A stretch of 64,000 nucleotides of DNA from Fimbriimonas planktonicus (GTDB lineage: Bacteria; Armatimonadota; Fimbriimonadia; Fimbriimonadales; Fimbriimonadaceae): the NCBI GenBank assembly GCA_965234685.1, contig OZ248539.1, positions 620,001-684,000 of the forward strand, in the 5' to 3' direction. The translations under genes were made by a program, and so were the position numbers. Shown in pieces: positions 7,937 through 16,429 of the stretch; position 1 is the stretch's first letter, and each line of letters starts with the position of its first letter. The notes under the pieces are model-generated. The model was given only the letters and a program-made list of their open reading frames with translations. It was not told the DNA's origin and made no database searches.

Positions 7937-8797
7937 TTAACCAACCGGGAGTGCGGTGGCCGCCGGGAACCTGCCCGCGTGCTCTTCTGGCACGCGAAAA
8001 GTGCGCCCAGCCTTCGCCGCCAGGCGGGCGATTTGGTCCATTCCGCCGCCGATTCCGAGATGGACAAAGTCTGTTCGGTGGGCCAAGCTAGCGATCAGCC
8101 GGTCGCGAACTTTGTTATTGACGCCCACAAAGTCTGCCTCCGGGCGGAACGGCGTCACCACCAAATCGGTGAGCGGATCGAACTCGTATCGCCACAGGCG
8201 TGCCGCTCGAAACGGTTCGTTTTTGAGATCGTCTCCGAGAACCCGGAAGAGTCCTCGGTCTAGACAGAGAATGCGGGGAGCACCCCAGCGCAAAGGAACG
8301 ATGGCACTCCGCTGATACTCGGGGCGATCGTGGCCGGAGACCAAGACTTCGCCGTTCAGAACGCCCTCTTGGGTGAGCGCTTCAATTTGGTCAAGCTGAG
8401 TTGGCGTGGCGGAGCGGGAACTGAGAACAGCAAAGGACTTGGATTGAAGGAGCTTTTGGTTTCCGTACAAGAAAAGCACCCCCGGTGGATCGGGGTCGAA
8501 TTGCTCAATCCGCTCCGGGTACTCGGCGTCTTGCATCGTGATAAGATTCACGCCAAGTCCGAGCAGCTTCCGCTCGAGCTCCTCGATTTCTGCTGGACCT
8601 TTCAGGGCTTGGACCTTCAGGTTGTCGGACGCCTTTACGCTGAGGCGATACTCCTCTCGCCAAGTCTCTACGCTCAGCCGGAGGAAGTCCTGAGGCGACC
8701 GGGCCATGAGCGAATTCCTCGTGACGATTCGAGAAACGCTCTTTCCTCCGATTCCGGGCGTAAGGCTGAGCAGGAGGGCAAAGGTTCGCGGTGACAT
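7937..8797 (-). CDS. Diverged DprA/Smf-like DNA-processing protein
   Basis: DprA loads RecA on incoming single-stranded DNA during transformation. The 286-residue protein keeps the family layout: an N-terminal helical region with LTPGIGGKSVSRIV, the linker YPERIEQFDPDPPGVLFLYGN that matches the DprA YPxxLxxxxDPPxxLYxxG pattern, and a Rossmann-like part with VRDRLIASLAHRTDFV and AKAGRTFRVPE. The nucleotide-fold signature is altered: AVLSSRSATPTQ stands where GSRxxSxYG is usual, and the GIDxxAHxxAL helix is not recognisable. It may be a specialised or reduced version. It starts within the stop of the phosphorylase upstream (TGATG), so the two are coupled. Confidence 0.7.
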   Translation of the reverse strand: MSPRTFALLLSLTPGIGGKSVSRIVTRNSLMARSPQDFLRLSVETWREEYRLSVKASDNLKVQALKGPAEIEELERKLLGLGVNLITMQDAEYPERIEQFDPDPPGVLFLYGNQKLLQSKSFAVLSSRSATPTQLDQIEALTQEGVLNGEVLVSGHDRPEYQRSAIVPLRWGAPRILCLDRGLFRVLGDDLKNEPFRAARLWRYEFDPLTDLVVTPFRPEADFVGVNNKVRDRLIASLAHRTDFVHLGIGGGMDQIARLAAKAGRTFRVPEEHAGRFPAATALPVG

Positions 8798-9549
8798 CAG
8801 CCTCCCATAAGCAACCGAGCGGAATCCAGCAGAATCTGCACGGCATTCGCACCGGTTCGGTTCATTTCGTCGACGACCTCTTGGTGATCCAGGGGAGTTG
8901 GCGAGATCCCGCTTGCGTAGTTGGTGACGATCGCGAGGCAGCCGTACTCAATTTCCGCTTCCCGCATAAGGATTGCTTCGCTCGCGGCGGTCATACCCAC
9001 AACTGTGCCACCGAGCGCTCGGTAGGTCTTGATCTCGTGCGGGGTTTCGTAGCGAGGACCATTAACGCAAACGTAGACCGCGTTGTCGTGAACCGTTAAA
9101 CGTTGCGCCTCACCAGCGGCGATAAATGCGCGGGAAACAAGTTCTGAAAACGGATGCGTGAAGTCGCGATGAACCACCTGCCGGTGGTGAAGAGTCTGTT
9201 GACGATCGCTAACGTCCAAGAGATCACGACACGCAAGTAACGTACCGGGCCCCTTCGACTCGTCTAGGCTGCCTACCGCGGCCGTCGCAAGGCAAAAGCG
9301 ACACTTGAGTTCGTCTAGCCCACGGGTCATGGTTTCGTATGGCACCCGATGCGGGGCGAGCTTGTGGCCCGCAGAATGTCGGCTAAGGAGGGCAATCGAG
9401 ATGCCTTGGTATTCCGAGTGGATCGCGCGGAAGATACCGCTAGGCGTTACGAGTTGGAATGGCGTCCCGCCAAGCTCCAGCAACCGATCGCCGATTCCGG
9501 TTCCACCAATGATGCCGACATCTATTCGCACTCTCGAACTCTGGCACAC
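8797..9549 (-). CDS. Purine nucleoside / methylthioadenosine phosphorylase family enzyme
   Basis: Phosphorolytic cleavage of a purine nucleoside, probably S-methyl-5'-thioadenosine or a related nucleoside, in the salvage of purine and methionine. The 250-residue protein has the family opening VGIIGGTGIGD, the phosphate-site HSAGHKLAPHRVPYETM (where the usual text is HGxxHxxxPxxINYRAN) and the substrate motif GPRYETPHEIKTYRALG with VVGMTAASEAILMREAEI. The T in MTAASEA, rather than MST.PE, and the diverged phosphate loop leave the exact substrate open. A GTG at 9549 is assumed as start, with another GTG six codons in. It is divergent from the CBS protein. Confidence 0.8.
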   Translation of the reverse strand: MCQSSRVRIDVGIIGGTGIGDRLLELGGTPFQLVTPSGIFRAIHSEYQGISIALLSRHSAGHKLAPHRVPYETMTRGLDELKCRFCLATAAVGSLDESKGPGTLLACRDLLDVSDRQQTLHHRQVVHRDFTHPFSELVSRAFIAAGEAQRLTVHDNAVYVCVNGPRYETPHEIKTYRALGGTVVGMTAASEAILMREAEIEYGCLAIVTNYASGISPTPLDHQEVVDEMNRTGANAVQILLDSARLLMGG

Positions 9550-9577
9550 GATGGGCTAGGTGTGCCACCCTTGCCTC

Positions 9578-9973
9578 ATGAAGTTGCGGGAAGTGATGCA
9601 TACCCACATACCCACGCTCACGCCGAAAAGCACGGTGCGGGATGCGGTGGACAAGATGGACATCTATCAGTTTCCCGCGTTGGTGGTGCTGAACGACGAA
9701 CTCGAGCCGCTCGCCGTGGTAACAGAAGGGGACCTGTGTCGGGCGGTAACGATGGCGGATAGTTTGGTCAGCATTGCGAATTCTCCGGCTATTCACTACG
9801 GCACCTCGACGCCAACAACCTTGCCCGCGGATCACGAAATTGGAGAGGCGTTCTACATCATGTTAAACAGCCATCTCACCGTCGCACCGGTGATGGATGG
9901 AAATCAGATGACCGGAATTGTCTTACGCGTCGATTTGATGCAAGCACTTTTGACCGACGCCGACGGCGGCTAA
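9578..9973 (+). CDS. Two-CBS-domain protein
   Basis: A 131-residue protein made of a tandem CBS pair (Bateman module), which senses adenosine nucleotides or similar ligands. The first repeat runs PTLTPKSTVRDAVDKM ... LAVVTEGDLCRAV and the second TTLPADHEIGEAFYIM ... MTGIVLRVDLMQAL. No fused catalytic domain is present, so it probably acts by binding another protein or as a dimeric sensor. The start at ATG 9578 (MKLREVMHTHI) is chosen because CBS1 begins immediately after. It is transcribed divergently from the phosphorylase, about 30 bases apart. Confidence 0.85.
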   Translation: MKLREVMHTHIPTLTPKSTVRDAVDKMDIYQFPALVVLNDELEPLAVVTEGDLCRAVTMADSLVSIANSPAIHYGTSTPTTLPADHEIGEAFYIMLNSHLTVAPVMDGNQMTGIVLRVDLMQALLTDADGG

Positions 9974-10006
9974 CGATTCCCGCAGATTACGGATAGAGTT
10001 AGGCGT

Positions 10007-10471
10007 ATGTTGCAGGTAGGCGACGCGTTTCCAGACTTTTCATTGCTCAATCAAGATGCCGAGACGGTAACCAAAGCAGATCTAACGGGTGCTCCGGCGG
10101 TGATCTACTTCTATCCAAAAGATGACACGACCGGTTGCACGGCCGAGGCTTGTGAGTTTCAGGAACTGGCCCCAGACTTCTCGGGATCGGAATCCCCAGG
10201 TGCCCGGGTTGTTGGCGTCAGTCCTGATAACGCAAAGAGCCATCGAAAGTTCGCCGATAAGTACTCTCTTGGTTTCACTTTATTGGCAGATACAGAGCAA
10301 CTTCTTGCAAATGCGTGCGGCGTTTGGGTGGAAAAGTCGATGTACGGGAAGAAGTACATGGGCGTGGAGAGAACGACTTTCGTGATCAACGCAGAGGGAA
10401 TCGTTACGGCGGTGTTCAACAAGGTAAAGCCCAAGGGCCACGCAAAAGAGGTTTTGGCTTCGCTTAAGTAA
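10007..10471 (+). CDS. bcp: Thioredoxin-dependent peroxiredoxin, BCP/PrxQ type
   Basis: Reduces hydrogen peroxide and organic hydroperoxides with electrons from thioredoxin. The 154-residue protein opens MLQVGDAFPDFSLLNQD and has the active site YFYPKDDTTGCTAEACEF, with peroxidatic Cys44 and resolving Cys49 five residues apart as in atypical two-Cys PrxQ enzymes. The core ERTTFVINAEGIV is also typical. It precedes panB by 9 bases and may be co-transcribed with panBC. Confidence 0.95.
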   Translation: MLQVGDAFPDFSLLNQDAETVTKADLTGAPAVIYFYPKDDTTGCTAEACEFQELAPDFSGSESPGARVVGVSPDNAKSHRKFADKYSLGFTLLADTEQLLANACGVWVEKSMYGKKYMGVERTTFVINAEGIVTAVFNKVKPKGHAKEVLASLK

Positions 10472-10480
10472 ACTGCCGGT

Positions 10481-11266
10481 ATGGCGGATCGAATTACCGC
10501 GCCCAAACTTCGGCTGATGAAGGAACGCGGTCAGAGCATCGTATGCGTCACTGCGTACGATGTCTTTTTTGCGCAGGCCGCCGATGAAGCGGGCATCGAT
10601 GTTATCTTAGTTGGCGATTCCTTAGGGAATGTCGTGCTTGGGTACGAGACTACGGTTCCCGTGGAGATTGGCGATGTTCTGCATCATCTCCGAGCGGTAC
10701 GCCGTGGAGTCCAGCGGGCGCACTTGGTTGCTGATCTTCCGTTTGGCTCTTATCACGTTTCGACTGAGCAAGCCATTGAGAACGCAATCCTGCTCATGAA
10801 AGCCGGAGCAGACGCGGTGAAGCTAGAGGGCGACTATCCCGATACGATTCGCGCGATGACGAAGGCAGGCATCCCCGTTTGGGGCCATGTTGGCTTCACC
10901 CCTCAGGCGGTGAACACTTTTGGGGGCTTTAAGGTGCAGGGAAGGGGAGACGCCGGTAGCACCGTACTCGCCGAAGCTCAGTCCATTGACGCGGCTGGGG
11001 TTTGCGCGATCGTTCTGGAACTGATTCCCGCCGCGCTGTCGGCACAAATTACTCAGTCTGTGGCTTCACCAACGATTGGCATCGGCGGTGGGATCGAATG
11101 CGACGGTCAAATTCAAGTAATGCACGACATCTTAGGACTAACAAATAAAATTCACAAGCATGCTAAGCCGTATATTGACGGTCGGAGCTTGGTCCTAGAC
11201 GCCTTTAAGACTTACACCCAAGAAGTCCGCGAGCGAAAGTTTCCAACGGAAGAGAACAGCTTTTGA
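10481..11266 (+). CDS. panB: 3-methyl-2-oxobutanoate hydroxymethyltransferase
   Basis: First committed step of pantothenate (coenzyme A) synthesis: adds a hydroxymethyl group from methylene-tetrahydrofolate to alpha-ketoisovalerate. The 261-residue protein carries the family motifs CVTAYDVFFAQAADEAGID, ILVGDSLGNVVLGY, DLPFGSYHVSTEQA and MKAGADAVKLEG, with GHVGFTPQAVNTFGGFKVQG later, and the (beta/alpha)8 ending with GIGGGIECDGQIQVMHD. It overlaps panC by 4 bases (TTGA), so the two are translationally coupled. Confidence 0.97.
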   Translation: MADRITAPKLRLMKERGQSIVCVTAYDVFFAQAADEAGIDVILVGDSLGNVVLGYETTVPVEIGDVLHHLRAVRRGVQRAHLVADLPFGSYHVSTEQAIENAILLMKAGADAVKLEGDYPDTIRAMTKAGIPVWGHVGFTPQAVNTFGGFKVQGRGDAGSTVLAEAQSIDAAGVCAIVLELIPAALSAQITQSVASPTIGIGGGIECDGQIQVMHDILGLTNKIHKHAKPYIDGRSLVLDAFKTYTQEVRERKFPTEENSF

Positions 11267-12081
11267 GAGTTGTTGAACGGATTTCTGAGATTGGAACTCG
11301 AGGGCAAAGCTCGGTTGGTTTTGTGCCAACCATGGGAGCTCTGCATGAGGGCCATGCGGCGCTGCTTCGCCGAAGCCGGGCAGAGAACGATATCTCTGTA
11401 CTGTCTATCTTTGTCAATCCAACTCAATTCGGACCGAACGAGGATTATTCTCGGTATCCCAGAACCTTGGAGTCGGACTTGGCCATTGCAGAAAGTTGCG
11501 GTGTCGACATCGTATTTCTTCCCTCAGTAGAAGAGATGTATCCGAATCACCTCGTAAAGGTACAAGTTTTTGGGGTCACTGAAAGGTGGGAAGGTGCCAA
11601 GCGCCCGGGCCACTTTGATGGAGTCTCTACGGTTGTCGCCAAACTGTTTGGCATGGTGTTGCCAACGCGCGCGTATTTTGGTCAGAAGGATCTACAGCAA
11701 TGCCAAGTAGTGCAAACGATGGTAACTGGATTGAATTTACCGATTGGCGTAGTGGTCTGCGATACGGTGAGGGAAGTTGACGGTTTAGCGATGTCAAGCC
11801 GAAATCGATACCTCTCACCCTCGGAACGGAATCTGGCACCGCTACTTTATCAGAAACTATCTGAGTCAAGAATGAGTATCGTTCAAGGCAGTTCTGTAGC
11901 AGAAACGCTTTCATCCGCAGCATCCGCGCTATCGGCAAATGGCTTTGGAGTGGACTACTTTGAGTATGTAGATTTACCGACGATGGCACCCATTGCTGCC
12001 CATCAAGAAGACTCGGCACTCATTTGTGCGGCGAAGCTCGGGACAACACGATTGATCGATAATGTGGTATTCCTTTCTTGA
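11263..12081 (+). CDS. panC: Pantothenate synthetase
   Basis: Joins pantoate and beta-alanine with ATP to make pantothenate. The 272-residue protein shows the nucleotidyl-transferase signatures VPTMGALHEGHAALLRRSR (HxGH) and AMSSRNRYLSPSER (KMSKS equivalent), and PTRAYFGQKDLQQCQVV. Start is a TTG inside the panB stop. The third gene of this branch, panD, is not in the window. Confidence 0.97.
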   Translation: MRVVERISEIGTRGQSSVGFVPTMGALHEGHAALLRRSRAENDISVLSIFVNPTQFGPNEDYSRYPRTLESDLAIAESCGVDIVFLPSVEEMYPNHLVKVQVFGVTERWEGAKRPGHFDGVSTVVAKLFGMVLPTRAYFGQKDLQQCQVVQTMVTGLNLPIGVVVCDTVREVDGLAMSSRNRYLSPSERNLAPLLYQKLSESRMSIVQGSSVAETLSSAASALSANGFGVDYFEYVDLPTMAPIAAHQEDSALICAAKLGTTRLIDNVVFLS

Positions 12082-12083
12082 CG

Positions 12084-12112
12084 TTGTAATGGCGACAACT
12101 CGTTGCCATAAT
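12084..12112 (+). promoter_or_regulatory. Sigma-70-like promoter for the small basic protein
   Basis: TTGTAA at 12084-12089 and CATAAT at 12107-12112 are separated by exactly 17 bases. Transcription would start about 5-10 bases upstream of the ATG at 12124, giving a very short leader. There is no clear Shine-Dalgarno, which fits a nearly leaderless message. Confidence 0.5.
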
Positions 12113-12123
12113 TAAAGAGCAAA

Positions 12124-12537
12124 ATGAAAACCGTTCAGAACGTAAAGAACAGCCTTAAGTTTAAGGCAGCAGAGAAAGACGGCGTGTTGTCGATCAAGAT
12201 CGGAGTCAAGAAGTACACCGTACCTATTAAGGCTCGAATGATTGCCGGCGAAGGCTACCTCTTCCTCTCCTTCCCAGCTTCGAGTGAACTCTATCAGGTA
12301 GACAAGAAGCAACTGGTTGCCATGGGCAAAGAAGACGATGCGAGCGAAGCATTCGATCGACTGAACTCGGTTAAGCCTAAGGCCCGAGGACGACGAGCGG
12401 GCGGCGGAGCAGCCCTTTCGGACGATCTGGCCAAGGCACTCGCTGGTTTGCCAGCTGGATTCAAGATCGGCTACGGCGCAGACGGAGTTCCACGACTCGT
12501 CAAGACCCGAGTCCGAAAGAAGCGCGGCGAAAAGTAA
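12124..12537 (+). CDS. Small basic protein of unknown function, independently transcribed
   Basis: A 137-residue, lysine- and arginine-rich protein. Residues 1-65 look like a beta-rich domain (KDGVLSIKIGVKKYTVPIKA), residues 80-96 are a flexible basic linker (KPKARGRRAGGG), and the C terminus reads GFKIGYGADGVPRLVKTRVRKKRGEK. The basic tail and linker suggest nucleic-acid binding, but this is inference; I recognise no family. The gene has its own promoter and a strong terminator, which suggests steady, possibly high, expression. Confidence 0.65.
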   Translation: MKTVQNVKNSLKFKAAEKDGVLSIKIGVKKYTVPIKARMIAGEGYLFLSFPASSELYQVDKKQLVAMGKEDDASEAFDRLNSVKPKARGRRAGGGAALSDDLAKALAGLPAGFKIGYGADGVPRLVKTRVRKKRGEK

Positions 12538-12557
12538 GACTACTTTCGTAAACAAGA

Positions 12558-12593
12558 AAGCGGCTGGTCGATCAATCGACCAGCCGCTTTTTG
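12558..12593 (+). terminator. Strong intrinsic terminator
   Basis: Arms 12558-12572 and 12575-12590 form an almost continuous long GC-rich stem (AGCGGCTGGTCGAT with its complement) followed by TTTTTG. It ends the small basic protein gene and lies 16 bases before the stop of the convergent DUF1552 gene; read from the other side it is preceded by an A-run, so it may work in both directions. Confidence 0.9.
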
Positions 12594-12608
12594 TTTAACC
12601 GGGGAAGC

Positions 12609-13955
12609 TCAGAAGAGTCCCTGAAGTTTGCCGGTGCTATCTCCCAGCTTGTCCATGCGGACGCCGACCTTGTCCAGCATCGAAAGGAACAGGTTGGTCA
12701 TCGGCGTCTCGTTTGGATAAACGATGTGCTGACCAGTCTTGAGCCGACCGCCCGCTTTACCAGCCATGAGGATCGGGAGATTGTCATGGTTGTGGCGATC
12801 GCCATCGCTGATGCCGCCTCCGTAGACGAGCATGGTGTTATCGAGCAGGCTGGCATCTCCGTCCTTCGTCTCCTTCATCTTTCGAAGTATGTAGGCAAGT
12901 TGCTCGGTATGGAATCGGTCTATCTGGCGCTTCTTTTCGAGCTTCTTCGGATCGCGGCCGTGGTGGCTCACGTCGTGGTGCCCTTCCGAAACGCCGATCT
13001 GGTGATAGCTACGATTGCTACCATCGTTTGCAAACATGAAGGTGCAAACGCGGGTCAGGTCCGCTTGGAAGGCCAGGACCATCATGTCGCCCATCAGACG
13101 AATGTGCTCGCCGTAATCTGCGGGGATTCCGTTTGGTTTTCCAACTCCCGCAGCTATAAGCGCGGCCTGGCTGTTCTCGAATTTCTGCAAGCGCTTCTCG
13201 ATTTCTCGAACGCCCTCGAAGTATTCGTCAAGCTTGCGCAAATCTCGGGTACCGAGCTGTGCTTTAAGTCGAGATGCGTCTTCAGAAACGAGGTCTAGGA
13301 TGCTTTGGCGGAAGAGATCACGCCGTGTTTGGGCTTCCTTTTCTTCTCCGGCCTGGCCGTTGCCAAACAGCCGCTCAAACACGAGCCGTGGGTTCACTTC
13401 TTTTGCTACGGGTGTGTTCTCCGAGCGCCACGAAACGTTGCTGGAGTAGGCGCAGGAGTAACCGCTATCACAGTCACCGCTCACGCCGCCGCGCTCGCAG
13501 CCGATTTCTAAACTTGCGAACTTCGTGTTTCGACCGATCTCGCGGGCCGCGACCTGGTCTGCAGATACGCCGTTGCGAATGTCCGATCCGGCCGTTTTCT
13601 TTGCCTGCACGCCGGTGAGCCAGCACGCGGTTGAGCGAGCATGGTCGCCTGGCCCATCGCCGTTAGCGCGTGCGTGGTGCTGAGTAAGCCCGGTTAGGAT
13701 ATTGAAGTCGTTTCGGAGTTCTGAGAGCGGCTGCAGAATATTCGGCAGTTCGCCAGAGAGTGCGCCGGCAGCTTTTGGCGTCCAGTGGTTGATCTCTACA
13801 CCGTTTGGAACAAACAGAAACGCCATGCGGACGGGCTTTGCCTGGACAGGCAGGCTCGATGCCAGGGCCGTCATCGGGAACATCTTTTCGAGTACCGGGA
13901 GGGCCATGGCGGTGCCTACGCCGCGCAAGAATGTTTTTCTATCGATGTGGTTCAT
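12609..13955 (-). CDS. DUF1552 family exported protein
   Basis: A 448-residue protein of the DUF1552 family, whose members are found beside cytochrome-c-containing DUF1592 proteins in planctomycetes and relatives and whose reaction is not established. The N terminus DRKTFLRGVGTAMALPVLE is a Tat-like signal with RK in place of RR. Body motifs include RMAFLFVPNGVEINHW, HARANGDGPGDHARSTACWL and LLDNTMLVYGGGISDGDRHN, typical of the alkaline-phosphatase-like fold of this family. Its ATG overlaps the DUF1592 gene stop by 4 bases, so the two are made together and likely act together outside the cytoplasm. Confidence 0.85.
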   Translation of the reverse strand: MNHIDRKTFLRGVGTAMALPVLEKMFPMTALASSLPVQAKPVRMAFLFVPNGVEINHWTPKAAGALSGELPNILQPLSELRNDFNILTGLTQHHARANGDGPGDHARSTACWLTGVQAKKTAGSDIRNGVSADQVAAREIGRNTKFASLEIGCERGGVSGDCDSGYSCAYSSNVSWRSENTPVAKEVNPRLVFERLFGNGQAGEEKEAQTRRDLFRQSILDLVSEDASRLKAQLGTRDLRKLDEYFEGVREIEKRLQKFENSQAALIAAGVGKPNGIPADYGEHIRLMGDMMVLAFQADLTRVCTFMFANDGSNRSYHQIGVSEGHHDVSHHGRDPKKLEKKRQIDRFHTEQLAYILRKMKETKDGDASLLDNTMLVYGGGISDGDRHNHDNLPILMAGKAGGRLKTGQHIVYPNETPMTNLFLSMLDKVGVRMDKLGDSTGKLQGLF

Positions 13956-16318
13956 GGGTTTGCACTCCTCTTTCGGAACGGATCACTTTGGGTGATTGCG
14001 ATGATCATTGATGCGAAGCGGTAATTCGTGTTTTTGGCGGTCAGAACGATCTCGTCCAAGTGACACTGGTCCTTAGGCTCCATGCCTCGGCCCGTTGCAT
14101 ATGTTAACAGTCGATCCGCCAAAGTGCGGGTGAACTGGTCCTTGTTTTGGAGCAGGATCTTTTTGAGCTGGTCTGGCCCCGTGAACTTCCGACCATCGGG
14201 AAGCACGCCAGAACTATCGATCTTGTTGTTCTGATCTTCGGTTCTCCAGCGACCAACGGCGTCGTAATTTTCCATACCAAAGCCGATGGGGTCCATTCGG
14301 CTGTGGCAGCTGAAGCAATCGGGCTTCTTCCGGTGTTGTTCTAGCCGTTCGCGAAGATTGGCCGACGTGAGTATCTGTCCATCGTCACCGAGGTCGCCGA
14401 CGTCAGGCGGTGGTGGTGGCGGCGGGGTACCCAGGATGTTCTCGAGCACCCATTTTCCGCGCTTAACCGGGGAGGTTCGGGTTGGGTTGCTGGTGATGCT
14501 CAGGATGCTAGCTTGCGAGAGCACTCCACCCCGCTGGGTTCCAGCTAGATTCACCAATCGAAGGTCGTCGCCCGTGATATTGGGAATCCCGTAATGTTTT
14601 GCGAGTCGAGCGTTGAGATACGTGTACTTGCCGTCGAGAAAGTCGGTAACGGGCAGGTTCTGATTGAGCACGTGCATGAAGAACGATTTCGTTTCGCTCG
14701 CCATCAGATGCTTCATTTCGGTGTCAACGCCAGGGAACTGTTCCGGATTCGGCTGGAAATTCTCGAGTCGTCGAAGTTGGAGCCACTGTTCGGCAAAGTT
14801 ATCGGCAAGTCCCTGCGCCTTGGGGTCTTGCAGCATGCGCAGTACTTCTGCTTTCAGGGTTGCGGGGTTGCCAAGCTTCTTTTCGCCCGCAAGCTGAAGC
14901 AACCGCGAGTCTGGAGTGCTGCTCCAAAGGAAGTAGGAAAGTCTCGTTGCGAGCTCGAAATCTGTTAGGGCTCGATCGCCTTTCGCTCCGGGTTTGTCGG
15001 TTTCCACTTTGAAGAGGAAATGCGGAGATACAAGCACCGCCTGAAGACAAATCTGGATTCGCTTCTCGTATGGCTCCTTCGCTTGGGCGGTTAGGTCATA
15101 CAGCTTGACCAGAGCATTGACCTCTTCTTGAGTTGCCGGTCGCCGATAAGCCCGGGTGGCTAGATCGCGCAAAGTCTTTTCGGCGGCTGCTCGTTCCTTG
15201 CCGGGTTCTGGAGGCTCAGGAATCAAGCGCAAGTGGCTCTCCGGGAACGGTGCGGCGTCTAGGAGTGAGAGGGTCACTGACTTGATGGTGACGTTTCGGT
15301 CGCGCTGATTCGCCGGAAGCTTGGCATCGAAGAAGTCGTTTAGGAAGGTGATGCCGACGGTGTGCTTACCTTTTGCGAATTTGAACGGTAACGAGAACGT
15401 GCCAGCTTTTTCGCGAGTTTCGGCAATCGTGAATTCTGAGACAGCGGTTCCGTCAACATCAACCGCGACTTTCGCGTTATCAGGTCCAGCCTTGTATTGG
15501 TATCCAGAAATTGAAATCGAGTACCGCCCGGGTCGGGCGATATTGAAAGTAGCGATGGCGGTACCGAAGGACGCAAGGTCCGCACTGTCGTCATCAATCG
15601 TTACGGCACCTTTGCCGGTCATGTTGGAGCCCGGCACCAGAATCGGTGCTCGCTTTTCGGTGGAGATGGCCCGGTTCGCGATTTGCTCGGCGGCATCGAG
15701 ATACTTCTCCATGAGCAGAGGCGATAGGCTCAATACATCGCCGATGTTGTCAAAACCGTAACCGACGTCGTCGGAAGGGAAGTCATCGGCGGGCCGGTAG
15801 TCGACTCCAATCAGATCTCGGATCGTGTTGTTGTATTCCGCTCGGTTCAAACGGCGGAGGGTAACTCGGCCCGGGGAAGTGACGCCGCAGTCCTCGTTCA
15901 CCAAGCGCTTGACGGCGTCTACAAACTTCTGGCGCTCTGCGGTGGTGGGCATTTTCATGCCTTTAGGCGGCATGTGGCTGTTTGAAACATTGCTGGCCGC
16001 CCGTTGCCAGATTTCAGCCGCGGCTTTCGCTTCCGCGAGGGATTTGTATTTCGTGAGCGAGAGCCCGGCCACTTGGGACGTCTTTCCGTGGCAACTGGCA
16101 CAGTACTTGTTTACGAAGGGGGAAAGGTCTGCCTGGAGTAAATCTCCGGTCGCGCTCTTTACCGGCGCAATCTTCTTTGCGGTGGTCTTTTGAGCTCCGA
16201 CCTTGGTGCCTTTGGTTTGCGGCACGGTTAGAATCACGACGCCGAGCAGAGAACTGCTTGCGGCGAGGCCAGCCAGCTTTAAGATTTCGATATAACCGCT
16301 GTTTCGCTTTGACCGCAT
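13952..16318 (-). CDS. Exported cytochrome c / DUF1592-type multidomain protein
   Basis: A 788-residue protein with an N-terminal hydrophobic segment and one heme c motif CASCHG near residue 74, followed by MPPKG, the region that supplies the sixth (methionine) ligand. Downstream are the blocks I know as DUF1587 (RVTLRRLNRAEYNNTIRDLI), DUF1592 (LTDFELATRLSYFLWSSTPD), DUF1588 (RGGVLSQASILSITSNPTRTS) and DUF1585 (GRKFTGPDQLKKILL). The family is abundant in planctomycetes and linked by context to extracellular polymer breakdown, but no reaction is proven. It is translationally coupled to the DUF1552 gene and preceded by a lone small cytochrome. Confidence 0.88.
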   Translation of the reverse strand: MRSKRNSGYIEILKLAGLAASSSLLGVVILTVPQTKGTKVGAQKTTAKKIAPVKSATGDLLQADLSPFVNKYCASCHGKTSQVAGLSLTKYKSLAEAKAAAEIWQRAASNVSNSHMPPKGMKMPTTAERQKFVDAVKRLVNEDCGVTSPGRVTLRRLNRAEYNNTIRDLIGVDYRPADDFPSDDVGYGFDNIGDVLSLSPLLMEKYLDAAEQIANRAISTEKRAPILVPGSNMTGKGAVTIDDDSADLASFGTAIATFNIARPGRYSISISGYQYKAGPDNAKVAVDVDGTAVSEFTIAETREKAGTFSLPFKFAKGKHTVGITFLNDFFDAKLPANQRDRNVTIKSVTLSLLDAAPFPESHLRLIPEPPEPGKERAAAEKTLRDLATRAYRRPATQEEVNALVKLYDLTAQAKEPYEKRIQICLQAVLVSPHFLFKVETDKPGAKGDRALTDFELATRLSYFLWSSTPDSRLLQLAGEKKLGNPATLKAEVLRMLQDPKAQGLADNFAEQWLQLRRLENFQPNPEQFPGVDTEMKHLMASETKSFFMHVLNQNLPVTDFLDGKYTYLNARLAKHYGIPNITGDDLRLVNLAGTQRGGVLSQASILSITSNPTRTSPVKRGKWVLENILGTPPPPPPPDVGDLGDDGQILTSANLRERLEQHRKKPDCFSCHSRMDPIGFGMENYDAVGRWRTEDQNNKIDSSGVLPDGRKFTGPDQLKKILLQNKDQFTRTLADRLLTYATGRGMEPKDQCHLDEIVLTAKNTNYRFASMIIAITQSDPFRKRSANP

Positions 16319-16429
16319 CGTCCCTTAAAGTCTACGCAACTTTCAAGGTACAGACGGTCCGATCCGGAAAAAACGTTGACAATCTTCCTAGATCGAACCG
16401 CACTTCCGGCCGATTGCCGGGATGGAGCC

